Shown: piece after piece, positions 20,140 through 28,052 of the stretch
Layout of the letters: each line of letters opens with the position of its first letter
Numbering within the stretch: the stretch's first letter is position 1
From: Elysia marginata
Lineage: Eukaryota > Mollusca > Gastropoda > Plakobranchidae
Direction: 5' to 3'
DNA length: 28,052 nucleotides
Assembly (NCBI GenBank): GCA_019649035.1
Contig: BMAT01010356.1
Span: 636,778-664,829 of the forward strand
Notes under the pieces: model-generated
Database searches by the model: none
The model's input: the letters and a program-made list of their open reading frames with translations, nothing else
What the model was told of the DNA's origin: nothing
Translations under genes and position numbers: made by a program

Positions 20140-22655
20140 ACGATAATAAAGGGCAGGGAATGCACACAAATGTTATGCTTTTTGTATGTCTATGTGTGAA
20201 AGTTACCTTAGACTTATCATTGTTATGAAAAGTATGAAATTAAATTAATCAAATTCGCACCCAAATCAAATTTTATATTCTTTTTGCCCTTTTTTTCCTT
20301 TTCTTTTCTTAGTAGAGAAAACCCTTCTGGTGGATTGTTTGATAAATCTTTAAGTTAGCTCTCTTTATCTTTGTGAAAAAAATTCTCTGAACAATTATTG
20401 CTTATTTTTAAAAAACTTAAATGCAAACTAATTTAGTTCGAAAAAAATTCTAGTGGAAAAAAGGGAAAACTGTCAAACTTTTTTTTCACAACTTATATAG
20501 TTGTTAACTTGTACTGAAGAATTGAATAAGGAGTACTACATTGCTTGTCAAAAAGACGTTACCATTACATCTAGTCTATTGTAGTTGATACATGTACAAT
20601 CAAACCAGACAATATGGTGGTCCATAACCTCGTATATTCATTGTCTTGATAACAAGTTTTGTAATTATCATCATACCGATCATTAGAGTCTTCAGTGAGT
20701 ATCAAATATCCTGTGGTCGAATGGGGAGCCCAAAGGATAAGGTTAAATCTTCTCTGTGTCGTTAGCTTTCTTTTAAGTAAAAAGATCGGACAAACCAACA
20801 GTTGCAGCTTCTACGACACTTGAAAATTATTTGAGCCCTGTAGGAAGTCCATGACCGGCTTTATGGTTCTGATGTAGACCATAACTTTGAGATGCAGTAA
20901 CGTTATCAGTTGTTGATGACATTTCTTTCCTGGCCCCATCCGCCTCTTCGGGGAGGTCACATTTTACACACTTCTGCCTACCATTTTAGAAAATTGGCCG
21001 GCAGGAGAATACACATCAACAAAATAGTTTTGTCCGCTTTGTTTGTTGAGTTCTGTACAAGTTAAGTTAGATCTAGATCAAAAATATACATTAACTGTCT
21101 TAAAAGTTGACTTACGTCTATAGAGATCAATTTAGATAAAGCAGAAGTAGAAGATACCCTGACCTAAAGTCTGTATTAGGCCTAGACCTAGACTATAGTT
21201 TGGCGCCGTTTTTCTTCTTATTTTTCCGGCCCTGCTTGTTTATTAAGTCCTAGGCTCTGTTTATCAAGTTACGGCATTCATTAAGGTCACCGTTTTCGCT
21301 AAAATTTGAATGTGTTAGTCAGTATATATCGCTCGCTCTTTAACACTCAACAAGTAAGTTTTGCTTTTCAAATATTATTCTGTTAATTTTTTTAATCAAT
21401 TGAAAGACTCTTTTTGTTTAGAAAGAGAAACAGGTTGAAGTGCAACGCAAAAAACTTCTTTCGAGTCAAGTTAACGCTAAAAGTGCTATCGGCCGTCAAA
21501 ACGGGAAGTTTTTTTTTGTGTACATACGCTTAGGGAAATAATGACCCAAAAAAAAATAATTAATATGTGACATTTCAAGGGTTAAAAGTTAAAGAATTGC
21601 GATATGCTAAACGGTGATGGTGGTTTAGCACACATAACAAACACACAGAAAAGTCATAACTATATGCCTACTTGAGAACACAATATGTTAACATTGTTAA
21701 GTTTTGCCAACACCTATTGTTGATGTGCAACCCCTTGTCAAATCGTCTTTGCCGCTTGGTTTGTATCAAAACGAGAGAAGCGTGGTGAGAAAGTGTATCT
21801 CTTATCTCCCTGCCATGCTATGATTTAGAGCTTGAAGGAGTAGGCTAGACGGTTATTTGAGAAATTTTCTCTGATAATAAGGACAGCGCTTTTTCTTGCC
21901 TCTTGAAAGATTAGGATAACATTGTGGGTTTCTGTTCTTAGGAAAACTTTCTAAGTGGGTGTGAAAACTTGAAGCAGCTTGGTCGTCAATTCTTTCTTTA
22001 TCAGAAACATTAGAATAGAGTATTGTTTAGCATAGATTTTGAGGGTTAGTCTACCTATTTATTTATAAAGAGGGATGTGTGTTGTGTAGGCGCTGTTTTC
22101 TATTTCTTTTCTTTTTTTTTGTAAAGTATATCGAAGAAAAGAGGGTGCAAGTTTATTCACAGTTAAGAAGGAAACATTTCCACGCAATGTGTCTAGCTCA
22201 TTAGACTTTGGTTTTATAAGATCCATATATTGTAGTTGTACTGTGGATGCATAAACTGTCCAAAAGTGAAACTCTGTCAAGAACTTCAGGAGCCAAATAA
22301 AAAAAGTGACAGAAACAAAACGTTTTTTTTTTTTTTGCAAACCCTTCCTGAAGATTGTCGCTGAAATTTCTGTCAAAAATATTATTGTCGTGTTTACGAG
22401 GCATAGAGAACTCAAATCAGTAAAACTGTAAAAAAAAGTAGTTGTTGTAAAGGTGCAACATACATAAATAATGCACGTGGTTCGATCATAGATGAAAGGT
22501 TTTGGAATAAGCAAAGACTGGTCTTTATTGTTGATGTAGATAGATGGTCCACTTCATGAATACCAAGGCTGGGTGGGTGTCTGTCTTGTGTAGGTGAAAA
22601 GTTTATGGCTTTGATTTCCTTAATACAATGTTGTTGGTTTTTTTTTGTAATTTAC
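20140..22655. other. AT-rich stretch, no secure gene
   Basis: Many short frames and one 151-codon minus-strand frame (22059-22514) driven by A/T-rich runs. A TATA-like GTATATATCG at about 21322 is followed 30 bases later by CAACAA|GTAAGT, which could mark a tiny leader exon, but no coding sequence supports it. No repeats recognised. Confidence 0.5.
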
Positions 22656-22663
22656 CAGCACAC

Positions 22664-22730
22664 GCTTTGGTGGCCCAGCTGCTAAATTGTTGTTTTTAGG
22701 AAGGCAAGGCGACTGGTTCGTATCTCATCT
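22664..22730 (+). mobile_element. Degenerate tRNA-like (SINE head) relic
   Basis: An A-box-like TGGCCCAGCTG (22671) and a B-box-like GGTTCGTATCT (22715) are exactly 44 bases apart, as in tRNA genes and SINE heads. Acceptor strands do not pair, and no SINE body or TSD was recognised downstream. Confidence 0.35.
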
Positions 22731-22980
22731 TATACAACTTGGTGCTCTTTTCATTCCCTTTTTATCAGGAGAAATATTGTCTCGTTGCAATTGACTATGT
22801 CATTCCTGTATAATATATGATATTGGATCAGTTGTAACCAATTCAGGCCCATTATAGTAAGTAAAAACTTACTGACTCAATTCAGATTCTTACTTTTTTT
22901 TTACAAAGCCGAATTGACTCGCTGAAACTAAAACAAAACTCTTATTATCCTGGCACTATTTTGCAGTACTTTTCTCTCAG

Positions 22981-23055
22981 AAGATTCCATTGGGTTTGTT
23001 AAACAGACGTAACGGACGTGATAACCTCCAATTGTTAAAATACTCTTTTTTCTAG
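22981..23055 (+). CDS. Candidate short terminal exon
   Basis: A double acceptor (TTTTGCAG then TACTTTTCTCTCAG) ends at 22980. The phase-0 frame reads KIPLGLLNRRNGRDNLQLLK plus a few residues to TAG 23053-23055. The codon pattern looks coding, but no poly(A) signal is near, and the LINE remnant starts within 50 bases on the other strand. Family unknown. Confidence 0.22.
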   Translation, partial: KIPLGLLNRRNGRDNLQLLKYSFF

Positions 23056-23101
23056 TAGTAAAAAAGACGAGGAGAAACTTAGATTGCCTTACTTGACTGA
23101 C

Positions 23102-23745
23102 TTAAGGCCTTCCGCTAGGAGTGTCGTCCGACCTCGCAGCTTCGGCAGCCTTCTATATGTCTGCGGTGAAGGTAATCCATTCTTGTCTTCTTTCTGCAAT
23201 CTTTCTTAATGTTTCCAGGTCTTTTTGTGATGTGAGAGAGATGCTCCGATTTTGCAGTACATTGAGATCGTTATTGAGAGTCATTGGGAGTGTGGTGATC
23301 GGCCTAACCCTGGCTCGCTTGGCATTGTCGTGGAAATAGAATGCCATAGCTTTGTTGGCAGGGATCGATGGTTCTCGCCTAAGTACATGACCGAACAGCC
23401 TCCACCTTGCTTGCAACACTTCCAAAGAAATTGGGGTTTGTTCAAATTTTTTGTAGAGGGACATATTTGAAATTTTTGTTGGGTATCGAGTTCCCAGAAC
23501 CCTGCGCAGCTGCTTTCGATGGAAAGAGTCCAACTTTTCTTCGTCTTTTTTGGTTAGTGCCCATGTGCCGCAATTGTATAACAGAACTGACCTCACTAAG
23601 GTGTTATATAGCTTAATTCTTGTGCGCTGCTTGGTTTTGTCAACTATGTGCCATATCTGTTCCATCTTGTTCAATGCTATGTTTCTAAACTTAGATTTGA
23701 CAACAGATATGTCTAAACACAGACAGGAATCCAGCTTTTCTTACT
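23102..23745 (-). mobile_element. LINE 3' fragment (post-RT C-terminal domain)
   Basis: A minus-strand frame is open over about 195 codons from just after a TAA near 23750 to TAG 23153-23155. It holds the domain that follows reverse transcriptase in many non-LTR elements: FRNIALNKMEQIWHIVDKTK, then LYNTLVRSVLLYNCGTWALT, then KLDSFHRKQLRRVLGTRYPT, then ISLEVLQARWRLFGHVLRRE. After the TAG the same frame continues KAAEAARSDDTPSGRP to a TAA at 23102-23104, so the TAG looks like a single late nonsense change in the native C terminus. The catalytic RT part is absent: a 5'-truncated copy. The sequence differs clearly from the LINE at 14 kb, so two families are present. The long intact frame suggests a younger copy than that one. 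Confidence 0.85.
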
Positions 23746-23764
23746 GATAACTAAATTAAAAAAC

Positions 23765-24335
23765 ATTATACGCGTGGAATACAAACGAATATTAAATTTG
23801 TGTCCTTCTAGATAATTCTACATGAAAGTTATATTTTCAAAACACAACTAAATAATGCCTAGTTTTTTCTAGTCTATTTTTATTCTATTTTCCAGGGTGA
23901 AAAAAGTAATATGGATCCTTACTCCCTGGGTAAATATTTCATTTTTAGTTCGATTTTATTCTATTAGCATCAGCTTTTAGTAAAATACATAAGCGCAAGA
24001 GCTTTCGTTATCGACCATACCTTAGCAACACGACTGTCATATTCTTGAGTTGTGAAATAAGCGCTTTAAACGGTCTGACTCTTACGACTGAAATAGACAG
24101 GAAACTAAAAAATACTAACCTGATTTTCTCATCTTTCCATGTCAATGTTGAGAGCGCTACACACGTATAAATTTTCAGGTGCCAGGCATCGCTAACCTCA
24201 TTTAGTTATTGATTTTTACTTGTTCGTTGCGTTTGTGATTGTGCTGTATTATCTTAATTGGTTCAAGATAAATTCAGTTGTCCTCATATCTTCCAATAAA
24301 TAGAAAATTTCGATATCTTTGCTTGTCTTTTTGGG
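23765..24335. other. AT-rich stretch, nothing recognised
   Basis: No coding-like frames or element ends seen on either strand. Confidence 0.6.
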
Positions 24336-24344
24336 CTGACATTG

Positions 24345-24704
24345 GGCAGCGTGGCAGAGTGGTTAGCGCGTCGGACTCGCGATCTGGAGGTCGTGGGTTC
24401 GATTCCCGACCATGTCATGTTGCATTTGCCTTGGGAAAGCAATTTACCCTAACTTTCCCCAGTCCACCCACCTGTAAAATGGGTACCCAGCTACAGGCAA
24501 TTCTTGAATTTGTGATATGCGCCTGCAACACCCTGCATATGGGTTTAAAGTGGCCTTAAATGTATTGGTCTGCTGGGGCATTAGTGGCGCTGCTCTTGTG
24601 GCGACACAGTTACGCTGAGTAACGAAGCCAAATTTCCCGAAAGGGATTAATAAAGTGAATAAAATTTTTTTTTAAATAAAATAATAAAAAAAATATATAT
24701 ATAT
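24345..24704 (+). mobile_element. tRNA-derived SINE
   Basis: The head has an A box TGGCAGAGTGG (24352-24362) and a B box GGTTCGATTCC (24396-24406), starts 44 bases apart, both perfect matches to the pol III consensus. The anticodon arm folds with loop CTCGCGA. A body of about 230 bases follows (with the conserved-looking ACCTGTAAAATGGGTACCC), then a short hairpin TCCC-GAAA-GGGA (24635-24646), ATTAATAAAGTGAATAAAA and an A/T-rich tail with (AT)n to about 24704. This layout is common in molluscan SINEs whose 3' end is copied from a partner LINE. No clear TSD was found, perhaps because the tail is low-complexity. The frame across it (24278-24559) is not a gene. Confidence 0.88.
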
Positions 24705-24945
24705 TTAAGCTTTACATGCTTGAATATAATTTAGGGGCTGCGATGCAAAAACCTCTACATACATTTTTGCTCTTTTGAGAAAACAGCCAGTTTTTTTAAA
24801 ATTATTTTAAGGTCAAATAGAAAAAGTTGGGGTTTTATATGGAACAGTAGAGCACTGCCGTACCCTTAATTCAGAGCAAACCATAGAAATCTGAAAAGCT
24901 AGAATTGTAAACTGTAGGTTCAGCTAGCTAACACAAAAACTAAAA

Positions 24946-25092
24946 ATGGCACTTGGAGGGTTTTGCATCTCACTGCCTCAGTCTAACTGCATGAATCATT
25001 CCCTTTTTGACATCTATTTAGACAACTTGAAAATGTCCTCAGCTTCCACTTTACTATTGCGTAATGACCTTAGTAAACCAAATAATTTTTAA
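24946..25092 (+). CDS. Small open frame with good start context
   Basis: ATG in a strong context (AAAAATGG) opens 48 codons beginning MALGGFCISLPQSNCMNHSL and ending at TAA 25090-25092. A possible donor (CTTA|GTAAAC, about 25074) lies near its end. It could be a first exon of a gene continuing into 25274-25430, but phase and acceptor there do not prove it. A micro-peptide or chance frame are alternatives; no family recognised. Confidence 0.22.
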   Translation: MALGGFCISLPQSNCMNHSLFDIYLDNLKMSSASTLLLRNDLSKPNNF

Positions 25093-25273
25093 CGTTGCTT
25101 GAGTTAGAATAGAAGCACTTTCACTATTTTGTGATTACTCATGAAACGCTATCACGAAGGTATTGATGACAGAAATGGATTAGCCACATTTATACCCAAA
25201 ATTATTCAAAGCTTGAAGCATGTTTACCATATCAATCGGATCTTATTAAAATAGCACTGACAATGACAAATAA

Positions 25274-25447
25274 ATGAAAGAGGAGAGCAAATATGTTCAG
25301 CGTGCGTGTGACTTATTAAACGTAAATCTGGATTTGCAGTTTTTTGCTTCCGATACGATTAGAGGTGCAGAATTTTTGTCTGTAGAATTCCACTATGTAA
25401 TCTGTATAGACCTTCATTTGAAAGAGCGAGGTAAGGAAATCCATTAA
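25274..25447 (+). CDS. Candidate exon, faintly BTB-BACK (Kelch-like)
   Basis: A 57-codon frame runs from ATG 25274 to TAA 25445-25447, with a strong donor GCGAG|GTAAGG at 25430 that would end the exon in phase 1. The translation includes KYVQRACDLLNVNLDLQFFA and SDTIRGAEFLSVEFHYVI. This resembles the BTB-to-BACK junction of Kelch-like proteins, where an ACC.FL...LD helix is followed by FADT...CxELL..A..Y. The loop between the two helices (usually with NCLGI) would be missing. The resemblance is by memory and needs testing. The Met context is poor; acceptors inside (TATGTTCAG at 25300, TGTCTGTAG at about 25385) could define a shorter exon. It may be an active exon or a decayed one. Confidence 0.33.
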   Translation: MKEESKYVQRACDLLNVNLDLQFFASDTIRGAEFLSVEFHYVICIDLHLKERGKEIH

Positions 25448-25449
25448 GT

Positions 25450-26285
25450 TCCGATGCAAGCATGTGCAACCTCAGTAATACAAGGGCTAGGAGTATGTCT
25501 TATTGAGTTATTAATATTTTGCAAATAGGATGTTTTTGAAGTGGCACAGCTTTATGCTTTGACTAAGAACTTATTTTGGATAGTTAATACTGAATATATA
25601 AACTGGGAAAACTGACCTCCTCGAAAATGTGAGGCGTAGAGGTAGGGCAGAACACTTCCCACCTCAATTATATATGATTGTAAAAGTCCACCTATTTTAG
25701 AGAAGGATCGGATCTGTTTATTTACTAGATCCAAACTATAAAAGCAGTCGAAAAAAATTCTAATTAGTAATAAAAGGAATATTTATTAAAATCCTTTTTT
25801 ATGCTAGAGCTAAGCTTGACTCTAATCTGATATAAAATTTCATCGAGGGAAAGAACAGGCTGGTATTGAAGAAGCCCCTTGATAGCGGTGTCATCTAAAG
25901 GATAATACAGATTTATAGCTCATTGTTAACCGTCTATCTCTACTTTCTTAGAAAACTATTGAGACTAACTTTATTGATTCAGAACGTACATAAAGGCACA
26001 GGTTCCTACATTAGAACTCTATTTCTGGAGAAGTTATCTCACTCGGTGTTGTCTTATCAAATTGACGTAAAGAGACGACTAAACGGTTGTAGAGTTTGTC
26101 TGAACCAAACAAAACGCATTTATCTTTTACTGCTTGGCGCATGATGAATAAGTTTTGATAAGATTATGTCTTTTTGCAAAGAAAGCTCATGATGATAAAT
26201 AAAAAAAAACTTTACATAAATTACGGTTGGCGTGGGGTATGATAGTGAGAAGTGTTCCATCATTAAGCCGATAGGATAGAGCTGA
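25450..26285. other. AT-rich stretch, nothing recognised
   Basis: A 73-codon plus-strand frame (25923-26144) has no splice support. Otherwise nothing was seen; it would be intron if the flanking patches belong to one gene. Confidence 0.5.
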
Positions 26286-26293
26286 AAGTTTGA

Positions 26294-26294
26294 A

Positions 26295-26341
<47 letters not shown>
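26294..26341. repeat. (GA)n microsatellite
   Basis: GA repeat with one ACA interruption. Confidence 0.97.
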
Positions 26342-26342
<1 letters not shown>

Positions 26343-26344
26343 TA

Positions 26345-26960
26345 GGTAGGCCTACAGTTAACGCGTACTGAATTTAAGAAGTAGACGAAACAGCTCTCAG
26401 AACTTTTATAGTTCCAGAAATAGATTTCAATAAAGAACAAATTCAATATACAAACTCATAGAAAGGGGTGGGCGGCATCGGAGAAAAAATAGTGTAACGA
26501 AAAAGAGGAATAAATATTGGATAAAATTTAAAAAACATCATTTCGGTTATTTATTTATTTTCTTGTTAGAAGAATATCTGTTCATTATGATCTGCCTTAT
26601 TTAATTGATTATCGGCAATTGTGTGTAGCTTGTTCTTATGCTATAAAATTAACATGTTTGATTAAGAAATCGGTAGTTGTCATTGATATTTTTTGATAAA
26701 GATTCGTATTATTTATTAACACTTAAGAGAGCAAGGATTGCTTGCAATCTCTATAAGCAGCGACCTTGGCGTTTACAAGTGCAGATTTTGTTTATTGGTT
26801 TTATCTTAAACAGATTGTGCACATCTTTTTTAATATCTCTCAACTCAATTTAATTTTTTTCATATATGAATGACTCACATCTTTCCCCTTACCTCTGTTG
26901 TTCTCTATTACTAACCAAACTCCTTCAGCACGACTGGTTTTTTTCTTTTTTTTGTGGTAT
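26345..26960. other. AT-rich stretch, nothing recognised
   Basis: No coding-like frame before the pyrimidine tract at 26940. Confidence 0.55.
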
Positions 26961-26977
26961 CTTTAGATCTCTCCCAG

Positions 26978-27195
26978 AAGAATTTTTCATGAATTTGCTG
27001 GATGCGCAAAATGACGTTAGAACCCGAGGTGGCACCAGAAGCGTCTTTTGTTCTAAATGGACTTGGCTTTATCTGATAACGTTATTCTCTCACCGGCGGC
27101 AACAATACCCCATAGCGCCTGTGATAATAGATAAAATAAACCCCATAGCTTCAATAGCAACACTTGAGGGTTTTGTCTACCTCTGTATACATTAA
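26978..27195 (+). CDS. Candidate exon, faintly BACK-domain-like
   Basis: A long T-rich tract with two successive acceptors (TTTAG at 26966, TCTCTCCCAG at 26977) precedes a frame open to TAA 27193-27195. It reads EEFFMNLLDAQNDVRTRGGT, then RSVFCSKW and later HRRQQYPIAPVIID. In Kelch-like BACK domains a leucine-rich helix with a LNVRSEEEVFEAVxxW segment is followed by RRQxLP and a hydrophobic stretch; the order and spacing here are similar but identities are limited. With the second acceptor the exon starts with two bases completing a codon, which fits the phase-1 donor at 25430. The FFxxLxxxQ start also recalls a GoLoco motif, but the DDQR part is lacking. Confidence 0.3.
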
Positions 27196-27199
27196 TTAT

Positions 27200-27670
27200 T
27201 ATTGTTTGTTGCTGATATAGGCTGGCATAATGGCCAACACGTACAGTTTCACGGATGAACTCAAGAAGATAATATTTTTGATAAATATTGTTAAAAATTC
27301 TTTTGATACCCTTGCTTATTGTTTGGTGCTTTAATGTAGGTTTATGGAATAATGGTCAAGTGAGAATCACAGTTTCAAGATTTTTTTGTACTGTTTCAAA
27401 GGCAACAGTTTCAGCTTTTTATTACCTATAAAAATTGCAATCTCTTTTGAATTTCAAATTTAAAAAGAGCTTTTTTACATTGCTCACGATCCATTAAAAT
27501 GCTCCAAGCGCTTTTTTGGGTTTCCCACATGCCATTACCAAGTTCATATCCTTGTGAGTTTACAGAGGAGCAGAATTTAAAGCGCATCACTCTAGCATAC
27601 TCACACGATTAGGTATCCATAAAATGCCTGATTGAGCCGATAATAAGTGTGTAAATAACCTTGTCCAAGA
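27200..27670. other. AT-rich stretch, nothing recognised
   Basis: No coding-like frames or repeats seen between the candidate exon and the SINE target site. Confidence 0.55.
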
Positions 27671-27673
27671 GAT

Positions 27674-27685
27674 TGAACGCCGAGA
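27674..27685. repeat. SINE target-site duplication, left copy
   Basis: TGAACGCCGAGA, identical to the copy at 27986-27997 on the other side of the SINE. Confidence 0.93.
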
Positions 27686-27985
27686 TTTAGTTGTTTTAAT
27701 TTTAACGTCTCTTTTCAACTACAAGGTTATATCAGAGACGGCGCTTGGGACAATTGAAAGCGTGCTGCCACACTGCGATGTAAGGAGCGCTTGCATACAC
27801 TACACCCAGTCCCATTATCCTGACACCGGGCCGACCAGACGTAGCACTAAATCCATAATGCCAGACACTAGGCGGATCAGCTGCTAACACCAACTTTAAA
27901 GTCCTTGGTTTGACTCGGCCGGGGATCGAACCCACAACTCCCGATCTCTGAGCGAGTGTCTTGCCGATAGGCCACAGAGCGAGTC
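27686..27985 (-). mobile_element. Full-length tRNA-derived SINE with TSD
   Basis: Read on the minus strand the element begins GACTCGC at 27985. It has an A-box-like TGGCCTATCGG (27974-27964), a perfect B box GGTTCGATCCC (27932-27922) and a 3' acceptor strand CCGAGTC ending at 27912. Six of seven acceptor bases pair, so the first 74 bases still look like a whole tRNA. A body of about 200 bases follows, with a block around GTCGGCCCGGTGTCAGGATA that resembles conserved SINE domains shared among molluscs. The element ends in GACGTTAAAATTAAAACAAC and TAAA. Identical 12-bp repeats flank it exactly, so both ends are intact and the insertion is fairly young. The 106-codon frame across it is not a gene. 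Confidence 0.93.
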
Positions 27986-27997
27986 TGAACGCCGAGA
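27986..27997. repeat. SINE target-site duplication, right copy
   Basis: TGAACGCCGAGA, directly abutting the tRNA-like start of the SINE. Confidence 0.93.
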
Positions 27998-28052
27998 GCA
28001 GATCACCACGCCGCACAAACTGTCTATTATAAGCTAAAAGGTATTCAATCAA

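Noticed and set aside
20571-20798. 75-codon minus-strand frame containing LTEDSNDRYDDNYKTCYQDN
   Set aside because: The peptide looks protein-like (Asp/Asn-rich, one Cys) and has an acceptor-like CGACCACAG before it, but no donor or poly(A) site. Too weak to call as an exon.
22059-22514. 151-codon minus-strand frame
   Set aside because: A/T-driven with Lys and Phe/Thr runs, no splice support and no recognisable motif.
23252-23747. Plus-strand frames of 65-72 codons
   Set aside because: Shadows of the minus-strand LINE frame.
24278-24559. 93-codon frame starting in AT-rich DNA
   Set aside because: Runs through the SINE head and body; not a protein gene.
26978-27040. GoLoco motif (EEFFMNLLDAQ)
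   Set aside because: The FFxxLxxxQ half fits but the essential DDQR part is missing; a BACK-type helix explains the stretch at least as well.
27732-28052. 106-codon minus-strand frame
   Set aside because: Runs through the SINE with defined ends; not a protein gene.

Overview
This is a window of animal nuclear DNA, most likely from a mollusc (probably a gastropod). It is AT-rich, full of (GA)n/(CT)n microsatellites, and carries tRNA-headed SINEs and decayed LINEs of kinds common in lophotrochozoans. No complete multi-exon gene can be read with certainty. There is no CRISPR array, operon or bacterial-style gene. One 85-base run of N marks an assembly gap at 15080-15164.

The firmest features are mobile elements. 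A full-length SINE lies at 27686-27985 on the minus strand. It has a 12-bp perfect target-site duplication, and its first base coincides with the first base of a tRNA-like acceptor stem. A second, unrelated SINE lies at about 24345-24704 on the plus strand. Its A and B boxes are 44 bp apart and it ends in a GAAA-loop hairpin and an A/T-rich tail. Two different LINE 3' ends lie on the minus strand, at 14040-14985 (reverse-transcriptase YADD box plus downstream domain, several frameshifts) and 23102-23745 (C-terminal domain only). A tRNA-Ser-like relic is at about 11314-11395.

The host genes appear only as short, exon-sized patches, most of them too short or without a Met to stand out as long open frames. 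I looked for places where a pyrimidine-rich acceptor, a donor (or a stop plus poly(A) signal) and a coding-like reading frame coincide. On the plus strand the best are a possible first exon at 7068-7142, a terminal exon at 8679-8758 with AATAAA at 8915, a CpG-rich block ending in a donor at 9424, and patches at 24946, 25274-25430 and 26978-27195. The last two faintly resemble the BACK domain of Kelch-like proteins. On the minus strand the best are 19102-19172 and 17582-17796 (compatible splice phases, Cys-rich), 13874-13979 (Met followed by a consensus donor), 10815-10867 and 3022-3152. These are readings by eye, and each exon may be wrong.

A CpG-rich patch at 19795-20130 with NRF1-, YY1- and CCAAT-like sites is the best promoter candidate, possibly for the minus-strand exons below it. 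The rest is AT-rich intron-like or intergenic sequence with no supportable content.
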